This document shows positions 1-9,789 of a DNA stretch of 64,000 bases, piece after piece. The position numbers and the translations under genes were made by a program. The stretch covers positions 1 through 64,000 of the forward strand of contig NZ_JYJF01000021.1 in assembly GCF_000955975.1 (NCBI RefSeq). The letters are read 5' to 3'. The notes under the pieces were generated by a model. The model made no database searches and was not told where the DNA came from. It worked only from the letters and a program-made list of their open reading frames with translations. Each line of letters begins with the position of its first letter. Positions within the stretch are counted from its first letter, which is position 1. This stretch comes from Saccharothrix sp. ST-888. Lineage in GTDB: Bacteria > Actinomycetota > Actinomycetes > Streptomycetales > Streptomycetaceae.

Positions 1-3000
1 GTGGCCGAGAAGCCGGTGCGGGCCCGCCGTACCCGTAAGCGTGTCGAGTCCCCGGCCGGTGCGCCTGAGGCCGCCGAGGTCGTCGTGAGCGCCCCGGAGG
101 CCCCCGCGCCGGTCGAGGCGCCCGCCGAGGCACCCGCCGCCGAGGAGTCCGCCGCGCCCGCGCGTCGTCGTCGTGCCCGCCGAGTGGTCGAGGCCGCGCC
201 GGTCGCCGTCGAGGAGACCGAGGAGCAGCCGGAGGAGGAGGCCGCCGAGGCCCCCGCCGCCGTCGTGGTGGCCCCGGCCCCGGTCGAGGCGCCGAAGCCC
301 GAGCCGGTGGCGGAGGAGCCGACGTCCGCCCCCCGGGCCCGCCGTCGCGCCGTGCGCCCGTCCACCGCGATCTTCCAGGCCCCGGTCTTCCAGGAGCCGG
401 CGCCGTTCACCGCCCCGGCCCCGGCCAAGGCGCAGGCCCCTGCGCAGCCCCCCGTGCAGGCTCCGGCCCCGGCTGCTCCGGCGGCCGTCGAGGCCGAGGA
501 GTCGCACGACGACGAGTTCGAGTACAGCGGTGTCGGCCGTCGCCGCCGCGTCCGTACGCCCGTCCGGGTGAGCACCCCGGGCCGGGCCGGCCGCCCCGCC
601 GCCCGCGCCGCCGCCAAGCCCGAGCCGGTCGCCAAGCCCGAGCCGGTTGCCAGGCCCGAGCCGGTCGCCGTCGCGGAGCCGGCCGAGGAGGCCGCCGTCG
701 CCGCAGGTCCCGAGGCCGAGGGCGAGTGGGAGGACGACCGTCCGTCCCGCCGCCGTCGCCGGGGCGGCCGTCGCCGCCGCCGTGGCGAGGCCGAGGACTT
801 CGAGGCCGAGTCGGCGCAGGCCGAGGCCGAGCAGCCCGCCGAGGAGGAGGCCGCCGCCGAGGTGGACGAGGAGGACGAGGACGACCTGGCTGCGGGTCTG
901 AGCTCCTCGCGTCGCCGTCGTCGCCGTCGTCGCCGGACCGGTGAGACGGGCGTCGAGATCGCCGCCGAGACCACCGAGGACGGCGTCCGCACCGTGGTCA
1001 AGGTGCGCGAGCCGCGCCGCCGCTCCACCGAGCCCTCCTTCGACCCGGACGAGGTGCAGTCCATCAAGGGCTCCACCCGTCTGGAGGCCAAGAAGCAGCG
1101 CCGCCGCGAGGGCCGCGAGCTGGGCCGCCGCCGGGTGCCGATCATCACCGAGGCCGAGTTCCTGGCCCGCCGGGAGTCGGTCGAGCGGGTCATGGTGGTG
1201 CGCCAGAACGGCCAGCGGACCCAGATCGGCGTCCTGGAGGACGGCGTGCTCGTCGAGCACTACGTCAACAAGGAGCAGGCCACCTCGTACGTCGGCAACG
1301 TGTACCTGGGCAAGGTCCAGAACGTGCTGCCGTCGATGGAGGCCGCCTTCGTCGACATCGGCAAGGGCCGTAACGCGGTGCTCTACGCCGGTGAGGTCAA
1401 CTTCGGTGCGCTGGGCGGCCACGGCGGCCCGCGCCGGATCGAGTCCGTGCTGAAGTCCGGCCAGTCCGTGCTGGTGCAGGTCTCCAAGGACCCGATCGGC
1501 CACAAGGGCGCCCGCCTGACCAGCCAGATCTCGCTGCCCGGCCGCTACCTGGTCTACGTGCCCGAGGGCTCGATGACCGGTATCAGCCGCAAGCTGCCCG
1601 AGAACGAGCGCGCCCGCCTGAAGCAGATCCTCAAGAAGATCGTCCCGGACGACGCCGGCGTCATCGTGCGCACCGCCGCCGAGGGCGCCAGCGAGGACGA
1701 GCTGACGCGTGACGTGCAGCGCCTGCAGGCGCAGTGGGAGGAGATCCAGAAGAAGGCCGCCACCGGCAACGCCCCGGCGCTGCTCTACGGCGAGCCGGAC
1801 ATGACCGTCCGGGTCGTCCGCGACATCTTCAACGAGGACTTCACCAAGGTCATCGTCAGCGGTGGCGACGCCTGGAACACCATCCACGAGTACGTCTCCC
1901 ACGTGGCCCCGGACCTCACCGAGCGGCTCCAGAAGTGGACGTCCGACGTGGACGTGTTCGCCACGTACCGGATCGACGAGCAGCTGATGAAGGCGCTGGA
2001 CCGCAAGGTCTGGCTGCCCAGCGGCGGTTCGCTGGTGATCGACCGGACCGAGGCGATGGTCGTCGTCGACGTCAACACCGGCAAGTTCGTCGGTCAGGGC
2101 GGCAACCTCGAAGAGACCGTCACCCGGAACAACATCGAGGCGGCCGAGGAGATCGTCCGGCAGCTGCGGCTCCGCGACCTCGGCGGCATCATCGTGATCG
2201 ACTTCATCGACATGGTGCTGGAGTCCAACCGCGACCTGGTGCTGCGCCGCCTGCTGGAGTGCCTGGGCCGGGACCGGACCAAGCACCAGGTGGCCGAGGT
2301 CACCTCGCTGGGCCTGGTACAGATGACCCGCAAGCGGGTCGGTCAGGGCCTGCTGGAGTCCTTCTCCGAGTCCTGCGTGCACTGCAACGGCCGCGGCGTG
2401 ATCGTCCACATGGACCAGCCGCACACCCACGGCGGTGGCGGCGCTGCCGCCGTGACCGGCGAGGCCGTCTCGGGTGGCGGCAAGCGCCGCCGCCGGGGCA
2501 AGGGCGGCACCGGGCCGGAGGAGGCGCAGGCCGAGCTCCAGGCGGTCGAGGCCGCTGAGGCCGAGGCCGAGCAGCCGGTCGCGGTCGAGGAGGCCGCCGA
2601 GCAGCTGGAGATCGTCGTCCCGGCGCCGGTCGAGGCCGAGGCCCAGCCGAGCCTGGTCGAGATCCCGGCCGCCCCGGCCGCGGCTCCGGCCACCCGTCCC
2701 CGCCGCCGCGCGGTGCGCAAGGCGACGGCCCCGGCCGGTACGCCGGGCGAGGCGGAGATCGTGGTGCTCCAGGCTCGTGCCGAGGCTGCGGTCGAGGCCG
2801 CCTTCGCCGCGGCCGAGGCCGCGGTCAAGGGCGAGGCCGTCGAGGTCGCCGAGGCTGCCGAGGTCGCCGAGGTTGCCGAGACCCCCGCTGCCGTCGAGGC
2901 TGCCCCCGAGGTCCCGGTCGAGGCCGTGGCGGAGGAGGCCGTTCCTGCGGTCGAGGCCGCCGCCGAGGTCCCGGCCGAGCTTCCGGTCGAGGGTGAGGCC

Positions 3001-3210
3001 GCTGTCGAGGTCGAGGCGCCCGCGCCGAAGAAGCGCGCCGTTCGCAAGACGGCCGCGAAGAAGACCACGAAGACCGCAGCGAAGAAGACCGCCGCCGCCA
3101 AGACCACGGCAGCGGCGAAGAAGACCACCGCCCGCAAGACCGCGACCAAGCGGACCAGCGCGGCGGCCAAGAAGGCGGCAGCCGCCGAAAGTGATGGCGC
3201 GGCTGAGTGA
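1..3210 (+). CDS. rne: Ribonuclease E/G family endoribonuclease (possibly 5' truncated)
   Basis: Single-strand-specific endoribonuclease for rRNA maturation and mRNA decay. The frame is open at the window edge and the first codon is GTG, so the true start may lie upstream; 1069 residues are visible. Residues 1-390 are Ala/Glu/Pro-rich with Arg blocks. The conserved core starts near residue 395, with an S1 domain around 430-510, then the DNase I-like catalytic part. D690 (VVVDVNTG) and D734 (VIDFIDM) match the Mg2+-binding aspartates of E. coli RNase E, and C792-x-x-C795 matches the zinc-link that ties dimers together. About 240 further residues follow, ending in a Lys/Ala/Thr-rich tail (about 1010-1062) like histone H1. 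A core flanked by disordered arms on both sides is the known Streptomyces RNase E/G layout. The family call is secure; only the N-terminus is uncertain. Confidence 0.95.
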   Translation: MAEKPVRARRTRKRVESPAGAPEAAEVVVSAPEAPAPVEAPAEAPAAEESAAPARRRRARRVVEAAPVAVEETEEQPEEEAAEAPAAVVVAPAPVEAPKPEPVAEEPTSAPRARRRAVRPSTAIFQAPVFQEPAPFTAPAPAKAQAPAQPPVQAPAPAAPAAVEAEESHDDEFEYSGVGRRRRVRTPVRVSTPGRAGRPAARAAAKPEPVAKPEPVARPEPVAVAEPAEEAAVAAGPEAEGEWEDDRPSRRRRRGGRRRRRGEAEDFEAESAQAEAEQPAEEEAAAEVDEEDEDDLAAGLSSSRRRRRRRRRTGETGVEIAAETTEDGVRTVVKVREPRRRSTEPSFDPDEVQSIKGSTRLEAKKQRRREGRELGRRRVPIITEAEFLARRESVERVMVVRQNGQRTQIGVLEDGVLVEHYVNKEQATSYVGNVYLGKVQNVLPSMEAAFVDIGKGRNAVLYAGEVNFGALGGHGGPRRIESVLKSGQSVLVQVSKDPIGHKGARLTSQISLPGRYLVYVPEGSMTGISRKLPENERARLKQILKKIVPDDAGVIVRTAAEGASEDELTRDVQRLQAQWEEIQKKAATGNAPALLYGEPDMTVRVVRDIFNEDFTKVIVSGGDAWNTIHEYVSHVAPDLTERLQKWTSDVDVFATYRIDEQLMKALDRKVWLPSGGSLVIDRTEAMVVVDVNTGKFVGQGGNLEETVTRNNIEAAEEIVRQLRLRDLGGIIVIDFIDMVLESNRDLVLRRLLECLGRDRTKHQVAEVTSLGLVQMTRKRVGQGLLESFSESCVHCNGRGVIVHMDQPHTHGGGGAAAVTGEAVSGGGKRRRRGKGGTGPEEAQAELQAVEAAEAEAEQPVAVEEAAEQLEIVVPAPVEAEAQPSLVEIPAAPAAAPATRPRRRAVRKATAPAGTPGEAEIVVLQARAEAAVEAAFAAAEAAVKGEAVEVAEAAEVAEVAETPAAVEAAPEVPVEAVAEEAVPAVEAAAEVPAELPVEGEAAVEVEAPAPKKRAVRKTAAKKTTKTAAKKTAAAKTTAAAKKTTARKTATKRTSAAAKKAAAAESDGAAE

Positions 3211-3216
3211 GCCCAC

Positions 3217-3251
3217 TGCCCGGGGACGGCGTTTCGGTCCGCCCCCGGGCA
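3217..3251 (+). terminator. Candidate rne terminator hairpin
   Basis: Nine-bp inverted repeat TGCCCGGGG / CCCCGGGCA with a 17-nt loop, starting 7 nt after the rne stop. There is no U-tract, as is common for Streptomyces terminators. Confidence 0.5.
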
Positions 3252-3266
3252 CGTACGGGGTCCGGT

Positions 3267-3295
3267 TTGCCCATGTGGCGGCTGGTCCGTATTCT
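3267..3295 (+). promoter_or_regulatory. Candidate promoter of rplU-rpmA-obg
   Basis: TTGCCC (3267-3272) and TATTCT (3290-3295) are separated by 17 bp, a good fit to the principal actinobacterial sigma consensus. It lies between the rne hairpin and rplU and would give a 5' leader of about 135 nt. Confidence 0.5.
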
Positions 3296-3437
3296 TGACC
3301 CTTGGCGTGTCTGACGCCATGCTCCCGAGCACATCACCTCCCGAACCTTCGTGAGAAGGGCCGGGAGAGGCCCCTGTGTCCGTACCCAGGCGGCTGGCAT
3401 CGAGAGTTCCGCACCGAGTATGGAAAGCAGGTACCGC

Positions 3438-3755
3438 ATGTACGCGATCGTTCGCGCCGGCGGCCGCCAGCACAAGGTCGCCGTCGGCGACGTGCTGGAG
3501 ATTGACCGCATTGACGCCAAGCCGGGTGACTCGGTGGAGCTCTCGACCATCCTGGTCGTCGACGGTGACGCCGTCACCTCCGACCCGTGGGTGCTCGGCG
3601 GCGTGAAGGCCCACGCCGAGGTCGTCGACCAGACCAAGGGTGAGAAGCTCGTCATCCTGCGCTACAAGAACAAGACCGGCTACCGCCGTCGTCAGGGTCA
3701 CCGCCAGCAGCACACCGCTGTGCGCATCACGAGCATCGACTCCGTCAGCAAGTAA
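3438..3755 (+). CDS. rplU: 50S ribosomal protein L21
   Basis: Large-subunit ribosomal protein that binds 23S rRNA. The 105-residue product begins [14 protein letters not shown], the universal L21 N-terminus, and contains the basic [12 protein letters not shown] segment near the C-terminus that contacts rRNA. The ATG at 3438 gives the family length; an upstream in-frame ATG at 3351 would add 29 residues unlike any L21. rpmA follows after 12 nt, so the two are co-transcribed, probably from the promoter about 145 nt upstream. Confidence 0.97.
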   Translation: MYAIVRAGGRQHKVAVGDVLEIDRIDAKPGDSVELSTILVVDGDAVTSDPWVLGGVKAHAEVVDQTKGEKLVILRYKNKTGYRRRQGHRQQHTAVRITSIDSVSK

Positions 3756-3767
3756 GGGGATAGCGAG

Positions 3768-4025
3768 ATGGCACACAAGAAGGGCGCAAGCTCTACCCGT
3801 AACGGCCGTGACTCGAACGCCCAGCGCCTCGGCGTGAAGCGCTTCGGCGGCCAGGTCGTCAGCGCCGGCGAGATCATCGTCCGCCAGCGCGGCACCCACT
3901 TCCACCCGGGTGCCAACGTCGGCCGTGGTGGCGACGACACCCTGTTCGCGCTGACCGACGGCGCCGTGCAGTTCGGCAGCCGTCGTGGCCGTCGTGTCGT
4001 GAACATCGTGGCCGTCGAGGCCTGA
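3768..4025 (+). CDS. rpmA: 50S ribosomal protein L27
   Basis: Large-subunit protein whose N-terminal tail reaches the peptidyl-transferase centre. The 85 residues begin [16 protein letters not shown], the conserved L27 start, with no N-terminal cleavage extension of the Firmicutes type. The FGGQ motif and [15 protein letters not shown] region are intact. It follows rplU closely with AAGGGGA as ribosome binding site and precedes obg, the usual rplU-rpmA-obg operon. Confidence 0.97.
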   Translation: MAHKKGASSTRNGRDSNAQRLGVKRFGGQVVSAGEIIVRQRGTHFHPGANVGRGGDDTLFALTDGAVQFGSRRGRRVVNIVAVEA

Positions 4026-4058
4026 GTTCTCTGACACAGCGTCAAGACTCTCTGTGAG

Positions 4059-4086
4059 GGGTGGACCGGAATGTTCCGGTCCACCC
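4059..4086 (+). terminator. Hairpin between rpmA and obg
   Basis: A perfect 13-bp inverted repeat (GGGTGGACCGGAA and its complement) with a 2-nt centre, 33 nt after rpmA and followed by TTCATGCTTT. It probably attenuates or terminates read-through, lowering obg relative to the ribosomal genes. Confidence 0.55.
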
Positions 4087-4138
4087 TTCATGCTTTACCG
4101 CAGGAAACCTTTTCTTATCTCGTACTGGAGGCACACCA

Positions 4139-5611
4139 ATGACCACCTTCGTGGACCGCGTCGAGCTGTACGTCGCCGCGGGTAACGGGGGCCACGGCTG
4201 CGCCTCCGTGCACCGGGAGAAGTTCAAGCCGCTCGGTGGACCCGACGGCGGCAACGGCGGTGAGGGCGGCAGCGTCATCCTCACCGTCGACGCCAACATC
4301 ACCACCCTGCTCGAGTACCACCACTCGCCCAAGCGCAAGGCCACCAACGGCAAGCCGGGCGCGGGCGGTCACCGCACCGGCGCCACCGGCGAGGACCTGA
4401 TCCTGCCCGTGCCGGACGGCACCGTGGTGCTGGACAAGCAGGGCAACGTGCTGGCCGACCTGGTCGGCCACGGCACCAGTTTCGTCGCCGCCGCCGGCGG
4501 CCGGGGCGGCCTGGGCAACTCGGCACTGGCCTCCGCCCGCCGCAAGGCCCCGGGCTTCGCGCTGCTCGGCGAGCCCGGTGAGTCCCGCGACATCGTCATG
4601 GAGCTCAAGTCCGTCGCCGACGTGGCGCTGGTCGGCTACCCGAGCGCCGGCAAGTCCTCGCTGATCTCGGTGCTCTCCGCCGCCAAGCCGAAGATCGCGG
4701 ACTACCCCTTCACCACCCTGGTCCCCAACCTCGGTGTGGTCACCGCCGGGGAGACGGTCTACACCGTTGCCGACGTCCCCGGCCTGATCCCGGGCGCCAG
4801 CCAGGGCAGGGGCCTGGGCCTGGAGTTCCTGCGGCACGTCGAGCGCTGCTCGGTGCTGGTCCACGTGCTCGACTGCGCCACCCTGGAGCCGGGCCGCGAC
4901 CCGCTCACCGACCTGGAGACCATCGAGGCCGAGCTGTCCCAGTACGGCGGCCTGGAGGACCGGCCGCGCCTGGTCGCGCTCAACAAGATCGACGTTCCGG
5001 ACGGCCAGGACATCGCCGACCTGACCCGCACCTCCCTGGAGGAGCGCGGCTACCGCGTCTTCGAGGTCTCCGCCGCCTCCCGCAAGGGTCTGCGCGAGCT
5101 GAGCTTCGCGATGGCGCAGATCGTCGCCGAGGCCCGTGCCGCCAAGCCGATCGAGGAGGCCACCCGGATCGTGCTGCGGCCGCAGGCCGTGGACGACGCC
5201 GGCTTCACCGTCGTCGAGGAGGAGGGCGCCTACCGGGTGCGCGGCGTCAAGCCGGAGCGCTGGGTCCGCCAGACCGACTTCTCCAACGACGAGGCCGTCG
5301 GCTACCTCGCCGACCGCCTGGCCCGGCTCGGTGTCGAGCAGGAGCTGTGGAAGGTCGGCGCCAAGGAGGGCGACACCGTCATCATCGGCCCCGACGAGAA
5401 CGCCGTGGTCTTCGACTGGGAGCCGACCATGGCCGCCGGTGCCGAGATGCTCGGCCGCCGTGGCGAGGACCACCGCTTCGAGACCCAGCGCCCGGCCGTC
5501 GACCGCCGCCGCGAGAAGCAGAAGGGCCGGGACGCGGCCGAGGAGGAGTACCTGGCCTTCGAGGCGCTCTCCAACAGCCGCCAGGCCATCGAGGGCGACG
5601 AGGACAACTGA
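4139..5611 (+). CDS. obgE: GTPase Obg/CgtA
   Basis: Essential ribosome-associated GTPase acting in 50S assembly and, in Streptomyces, in the onset of aerial growth and sporulation. The 490-residue product has the glycine-rich Obg fold (about 1-160), a G domain with P-loop GYPSAGKSS (166-174), DVPG (G3) and NKID (G4), the OCT domain around 340-420 and a charged C-terminal tail of about 70 residues. The ATG at 4139 is preceded by TGGAGG (4126-4131) and begins with the family start MTTFVDRV; the frame runs further upstream without homology. Confidence 0.97.
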   Translation: MTTFVDRVELYVAAGNGGHGCASVHREKFKPLGGPDGGNGGEGGSVILTVDANITTLLEYHHSPKRKATNGKPGAGGHRTGATGEDLILPVPDGTVVLDKQGNVLADLVGHGTSFVAAAGGRGGLGNSALASARRKAPGFALLGEPGESRDIVMELKSVADVALVGYPSAGKSSLISVLSAAKPKIADYPFTTLVPNLGVVTAGETVYTVADVPGLIPGASQGRGLGLEFLRHVERCSVLVHVLDCATLEPGRDPLTDLETIEAELSQYGGLEDRPRLVALNKIDVPDGQDIADLTRTSLEERGYRVFEVSAASRKGLRELSFAMAQIVAEARAAKPIEEATRIVLRPQAVDDAGFTVVEEEGAYRVRGVKPERWVRQTDFSNDEAVGYLADRLARLGVEQELWKVGAKEGDTVIIGPDENAVVFDWEPTMAAGAEMLGRRGEDHRFETQRPAVDRRREKQKGRDAAEEEYLAFEALSNSRQAIEGDEDN

Positions 5612-5646
5612 GCCCGCCCCTCGGGCCTGCCGAGTCCACGGGCTGA

Positions 5647-5706
5647 GTGACGTCACGGGCCCGTCGTCGGATCGCGTACATTACGATCCGGCGGCGGGCC
5701 CGCCGC
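5647..5706 (+). promoter_or_regulatory. Regulatory region upstream of proB
   Basis: Holds the perfect palindrome GTGACGTCAC (5647-5656), a candidate -10 TACATT (5677-5682) and a 16-bp perfect palindrome (5691-5706) that falls just after the predicted transcription start. Operator or hairpin function is inferred only. Confidence 0.3.
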
Positions 5707-5727
5707 ATGCACCAGCGGAGGCAAGTG

Positions 5728-6864
5728 ATGACCGTTTCGACACTGCGTCAGGAGGTCCTGACCGCACGGCGGATCGTGGTCAAGGTCGGTTCCTCCTCGC
5801 TCACCACCGCGGCCGGCGGCCTGGACGCCGACCGGGTCGACGCACTGGTGGACGCCCTGGCCAAGGCCCGTTCGGGCCCGGACGCCCCGGAGATCGTGCT
5901 GGTCTCCTCGGGTGCGATCGCCGCCGGGCTGTCCCCGCTCGGCCTGGAGAAGCGGCCCAAGGACCTGGCCCGCCAGCAGGCGGCCGCCAGCGTCGGCCAG
6001 GGCCTGCTGGTGGCCCGCTACACCGCCTCCTTCGCCCGGTACGGCGTGCGGGTCGGCCAGGTGCTGCTGACCGCCGAGGACGCGAGCCGGCGGGCGCACT
6101 ACCGCAACGCGTACCGGACCCTGGACCAGCTGCTGGCGATGGGCGCGATGCCGATCGTCAACGAGAACGACACCGTTGCCACCGCCGAAATCAGGTTCGG
6201 TGACAACGACCGGCTGGCCGCGCTGGTCGCCCACCTGGTCCGGGCCGACCTGCTGATCCTGCTCTCCGACGTCGACGGCCTCTACAACGGTGACCCCAGC
6301 AAGCCCGGCACCAGCCGGATCGGCGAGGTCGGCGGCCCGCACGACCTGGACGGCGTCGAGATCGGCACTGCGGGCAAGGCCGGCGTCGGCACCGGCGGCA
6401 TGGTCACCAAGGTGGAGGCCGCCAGGATCGCCACCGGCGCGGGCATCCCGGTGGTGCTCACCGCCGCCAGCCAGGCCGCCGACGCGCTGGCCGGCCGCCC
6501 CACCGGCACCCTCTTCCTGCGTACCGGCAGCCGCTCCGCCGACCGGCTGCTCTGGCTGGAGCACGCCAGTACCCCCCGGGGCGCCCTGCAACTGGACGCC
6601 GGGGCGGTCGAGGCCGTGGTCTCGGGCGGGAAGTCGCTGCTGCCGGCCGGGGTCACCCGGGTGGACGGGGACTTCACTGCCGGTGATCCGGTGGACCTTC
6701 TTGGCGAAAACGGCCACATCGTCGCCCGTGGGCTGGTCAACTTTGATGCGAGGGAGTTGCCCCGTCTGCTCGGCCGGTCCACCCGGGAACTGGCCCAGGA
6801 GCTCGGCGCCGCCTATGAGCGTGAGGTCATCCACCGCGACGACCTGGTCATCCTGCGCGGCTGA
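5728..6864 (+). CDS. proB: Glutamate 5-kinase
   Basis: First step of proline synthesis: ATP-dependent phosphorylation of glutamate to glutamyl-5-phosphate. The 378-residue product has an amino-acid kinase domain (IVVKVGSSSL at the N-terminus, VNENDTV, RFGDNDRLAALVA) and a C-terminal PUA domain (about 285-370), the long two-domain form. The start ATG at 5728 follows GCGGAGG with 6-nt spacing; an in-frame ATG at 5647 would add 27 Arg-rich residues without homology. proA lies downstream after one intervening gene, so this is a split pro cluster. Proline feedback is usual for the family but cannot be read from the sequence. Confidence 0.96.
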   Translation: MTVSTLRQEVLTARRIVVKVGSSSLTTAAGGLDADRVDALVDALAKARSGPDAPEIVLVSSGAIAAGLSPLGLEKRPKDLARQQAAASVGQGLLVARYTASFARYGVRVGQVLLTAEDASRRAHYRNAYRTLDQLLAMGAMPIVNENDTVATAEIRFGDNDRLAALVAHLVRADLLILLSDVDGLYNGDPSKPGTSRIGEVGGPHDLDGVEIGTAGKAGVGTGGMVTKVEAARIATGAGIPVVLTAASQAADALAGRPTGTLFLRTGSRSADRLLWLEHASTPRGALQLDAGAVEAVVSGGKSLLPAGVTRVDGDFTAGDPVDLLGENGHIVARGLVNFDARELPRLLGRSTRELAQELGAAYEREVIHRDDLVILRG

Positions 6865-6971
6865 CCGCCCGTGGGGGCCTGCGTGCGGCCCAGGGGCGGC
6901 TCCCGCCAGGGGGAGGGCCGCGCGCGGTCGGCGCGGTCGGCCCGGACACGATGCCGAACAGGAGGCCGTCG

Positions 6972-7472
6972 GTGGGACGCACGCGCGGAGCGCTGCCCGA
7001 AGAGACGCCCCAGCGGAGGCTGACCAGCATCGCGGGCGGCCGGACCGAGGGCGGTCCGGTGGAGGAACGATCCGACAGTGCAAGGGAGTTGGGCCGGAAG
7101 TCGGGTGACGGAGAGTGCCCCGAGGCGGAGCAGGCCAGACTCTGGCACGTGGTGCTCAGCGTGGCCGGGCAGGTCACGCCGCTGGCGGAGCTGCGGGTGG
7201 CGCTCGAACGGCTGGCGCACGACCACTCCTTCTTCCTGACGGCCCGCTACGCGGCCGACCATGCCGAGATCCGCTACTGGGAGCAGGCCAGGGACCTGCA
7301 CGACGCGGCGGCGATCGCGCTGCGGCTGTGGGGCGAGCACAAGGCCTCGGCGAACTTACCGCCGTGGGAGATCGTCGGCCTGGAGGTCGTGGACCGGCCC
7401 ACCTACCACAAGCGGGTGGCGGAGGGCTTCGGCGATCCGCCACCGCAGTTGGGCGGGGTGCACCCGTACTGA
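6972..7472 (+). CDS. Conserved hypothetical protein between proB and proA
   Basis: I do not recognise a characterised function. The 166-residue product has a variable N-terminus and a well-ordered core from about residue 55 ([18 protein letters not shown] ... [41 protein letters not shown]) ending in GVHPY. From memory, a similar small soluble protein sits next to proBA in other actinomycetes. GTG at 6972 is chosen because AGGAGG (6960-6965) stands 6 nt before it; ATG at 6951 has no ribosome binding site. No signal peptide or membrane segment. Its place between proB and proA suggests a housekeeping role, but nothing in it points to proline metabolism. Confidence 0.8.
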   Translation: MGRTRGALPEETPQRRLTSIAGGRTEGGPVEERSDSARELGRKSGDGECPEAEQARLWHVVLSVAGQVTPLAELRVALERLAHDHSFFLTARYAADHAEIRYWEQARDLHDAAAIALRLWGEHKASANLPPWEIVGLEVVDRPTYHKRVAEGFGDPPPQLGGVHPY

Positions 7473-7703
7473 GCGGCGGCCGGCGGCAGCGCCCGGGGCA
7501 CGGGGGGAAGGCGGCGCGGGCCGGGTTCGCGGAGCGGGCGGACCTGGCGTTCCTGAGCCTGGCGCCCTTCAGGGGCAGGGGCCTTCCGTGCTGCGTGGTT
7601 CCCCGCCGCCTGAAGGAGGCCCGCCGGCACCGAAGGGGTCGTCTGGCTGCGGACGGCAGTCTCAGCGGCCGAAATGCGGATCGGGTCGGGCCGCCGCAGT
7701 CGC

Positions 7704-7709
7704 TACCCT
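7704..7709 (+). promoter_or_regulatory. -10 element of leaderless proA
   Basis: TACCCT ends 7 nt before the proA ATG, and there is no Shine-Dalgarno sequence, so transcription probably starts at or next to the A of the start codon. Confidence 0.5.
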
Positions 7710-7716
7710 TTCTCGC

Positions 7717-9033
7717 ATGAGCAGCGACCACGCCACCACCGACAGTCCCGTCCTCGCCGTTGCGCGCCGAGCCCGTGCGGCGGCCGCCGTGCTCGCTCCG
7801 CTGCCGCGCCGGGCGAAGGACGCCGCGCTGTCGGCGATCGCCGATGCGCTGGTGGCCCGGAGCGCCGAGATCGCCGAGGCCAATGCCGAGGACGTGGCCC
7901 GCGCCCGGGAGGCGGGCACGGCCGAGTCGGTGATCGACCGGCTGACGCTGACCGAGGAGCGGATCGCCGCGATCGCCGCCGATGTGCGGAGCGTGATCGG
8001 TCTGCCCGATCCGGTGGGCGAGGTGGTGCGCGGCTACACCCTGCCCAACGGCCTCGACGTCCGGCAGATCCGGGTGCCGCTCGGCGTGGTCGGCATCATC
8101 TACGAGGCCCGGCCGAACGTCACGGTGGACGCCGCCGCGCTCTGCCTGAAGTCCGGCAACGCGGTACTGCTGCGCGGCTCGGCCTCCGCCTACCGCTCGA
8201 ACACCGCTCTGATCGCGGTGCTGCGGGACGCCGCGGCCGCCGCCGGCCTGCCCGCGGACGTGATCCAGCTGGTCCCCGGCGAGAGCCGGGACTCGGTGCA
8301 GGAGCTGATGCGCGCCCGCGGCCTGGTCGACGTGCTGATCCCGCGCGGCGGCGCCTCGCTGATCCGTACCGTCGTGGAGGGCTCCACGGTGCCGGTGATC
8401 GAGACCGGGACCGGCAACTGCCACGTCTACGTGGATGCCAGGGCCGACCTGGCGATGGCCGTCGGCATCCTGCTCAACTCCAAGGCCCAGCGGGTCAGCG
8501 TCTGCAACAGCGCCGAGACCCTGCTGGTCCACCAGGACATCGCGGACGTCTTCCTGCCGCTCGCCCTCGACGCCCTGGCCGAGGCCGGGGTCACCGTGCA
8601 CGGCGACGAGGCGGTGCTGAAGGCGGCCGAGGGCGGCCGGGCCACCGTCGTCCCGGCGACCGAGGAGGACTGGGAGACGGAGTACCTCTCCTACGACCTC
8701 GCCGCCGCCGTCGTGCCCTCGCTGGACGCCGCGGTGGAGCACATCCGCCGCTGGTCCTCCGGGCACACCGAGGCGATCGTGACCACCTCGCAGGCGGCCG
8801 CCCGCCGCTTCACCCAGCTGGTGGACTCGACCACGGTGGCCGTCAACGCCTCCACCCGGTTCACCGACGGGAGTGAGTTCGGGTTTGGTGCGGAGATCGG
8901 CATCTCCACCCAGAAGCTGCACGCCCGGGGCCCGATGGGCCTGCCGGAGCTGACCTCGACCAAGTACATCGTCACTGGTGACGGGCACGTGCGCGGCGAG
9001 CGGACGCAGACCGTGGGCTCGGCCGAGGGCTGA
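7717..9033 (+). CDS. proA: Glutamate-5-semialdehyde dehydrogenase (gamma-glutamyl phosphate reductase)
   Basis: Second step of proline synthesis: NADPH-dependent reduction of glutamyl-5-phosphate to glutamate-5-semialdehyde. The 438-residue aldehyde-dehydrogenase-fold protein carries the catalytic cysteine C263 in [10 protein letters not shown], the [16 protein letters not shown] nucleotide-binding stretch and [21 protein letters not shown] near the C-terminus. The length is normal. The start [11 protein letters not shown] follows a TACCCT -10 element directly, suggesting a leaderless message transcribed separately from proB. Confidence 0.97.
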   Translation: MSSDHATTDSPVLAVARRARAAAAVLAPLPRRAKDAALSAIADALVARSAEIAEANAEDVARAREAGTAESVIDRLTLTEERIAAIAADVRSVIGLPDPVGEVVRGYTLPNGLDVRQIRVPLGVVGIIYEARPNVTVDAAALCLKSGNAVLLRGSASAYRSNTALIAVLRDAAAAAGLPADVIQLVPGESRDSVQELMRARGLVDVLIPRGGASLIRTVVEGSTVPVIETGTGNCHVYVDARADLAMAVGILLNSKAQRVSVCNSAETLLVHQDIADVFLPLALDALAEAGVTVHGDEAVLKAAEGGRATVVPATEEDWETEYLSYDLAAAVVPSLDAAVEHIRRWSSGHTEAIVTTSQAAARRFTQLVDSTTVAVNASTRFTDGSEFGFGAEIGISTQKLHARGPMGLPELTSTKYIVTGDGHVRGERTQTVGSAEG

Positions 9034-9093
9034 GCCCGGCGGTTCGTCCCAGCCCAACTGACGGGAGCCACAGACAAACGGCGCGCCCGGTAA

Positions 9094-9099
9094 TACCCT
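9094..9099 (+). promoter_or_regulatory. -10 element of leaderless 9106 gene
   Basis: TACCCT, then GAGTCC, then the GTG start at 9106: exactly 6 nt of spacing and no ribosome binding site. Confidence 0.5.
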
Positions 9100-9105
9100 G
9101 AGTCC

Positions 9106-9732
9106 GTGGCTGAGGATGTGGGGGGCTCACCGTACCCCGACGGCGCCGACCACGGTGGTGCGGACGACGAGTTCGCCACCGTGGTACTCGACGAGGCTTT
9201 CGTCCGGTCCGCCGCCGTACACGAGCCGAGCGCCAGGGAACGCCAGCTCGCCGCCGCCGAGGCGAGGTTCGAACCTGACACCGGCCTGCTCGGCCGGGGC
9301 TACGAGCTGACCGTCAGCGGGGAGGGGCTCCCGCTGGAGCTGCGCCCGCACCCGAGCAGCCTGGACGACGACCGCCTCTACCCTGACCCCTGGTCAGCTC
9401 CGGGGCGGGCCGGGCGGGCCGCGCGGTGGCGTCGCCAGACCCGGGCCTTCGGGTACGCCCCCGGCGGGCCGGCCCGTGGCCGGTACGTTGCGCAGCAGCG
9501 CTGGCACCGTCCGGTGGCCTGGGTGCTCGCGGTGGTGATGGTGATCGGGGTGGCGGCCCTGGCGGTCGCCGCGATCTACCGGGGTGCCGGTGGGGCCGCC
9601 GACTCGCCCCGCCGCCCGGAGACCGGCACGAGCCGTCCCGAGAGCGGTACGGCCGTCCCCGGCGGAGCCGGTCCCGGTGCGACGTCGAGTGCCCCGGTGG
9701 GCTCCCCGCCGATGGCGTTGCAGACCGGGTGA
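9106..9732 (+). CDS. Membrane protein resembling the Streptomyces SCO2584 spore-wall family
   Basis: A 208-residue protein with a charged cytoplasmic N-terminal part, one membrane segment (about 138-160, VAWVLAVVMVIGVAALAVAA) and a short Pro/Ser/Gly-rich outer tail. Just downstream of proA, Streptomyces carries SCO2584- and SCO2583-type genes; SCO2584 is linked in the literature to spore-wall synthesis. I assign this gene by position and composition, not by database search. Residues about 21-45 (DEFATVVLDEAFVRSAA...) are strikingly like the N-terminus of the next gene. GTG at 9106 is supported by the leaderless promoter spacing. Confidence 0.7.
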   Translation: MAEDVGGSPYPDGADHGGADDEFATVVLDEAFVRSAAVHEPSARERQLAAAEARFEPDTGLLGRGYELTVSGEGLPLELRPHPSSLDDDRLYPDPWSAPGRAGRAARWRRQTRAFGYAPGGPARGRYVAQQRWHRPVAWVLAVVMVIGVAALAVAAIYRGAGGAADSPRRPETGTSRPESGTAVPGGAGPGATSSAPVGSPPMALQTG

Positions 9733-9789
9733 CGACCACCGCCGGGGGAAGTTGCGTCCCAGCCCTCGAAGCGGGCCGCATCCCGGTCT

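Noticed and set aside
2343..4091. 582-codon minus-strand ORF across rne, rplU and rpmA
   Set aside because: Antisense shadow of GC-rich coding DNA; its codon pattern follows the sense genes and the translation is low-complexity without domains.
7473..7716. Possible coding sequence between the 6972 gene and proA
   Set aside because: Only shadow frames are seen; an 8-bp CCTTCAGG/CCTGAAGG inverted repeat with a long loop is too weak to call.
9314..9781. Minus-strand ORF opposite the 9106 gene
   Set aside because: Arg/Pro-rich antisense frame; the sense frame has a membrane helix, a motif shared with its neighbour and a leaderless promoter.
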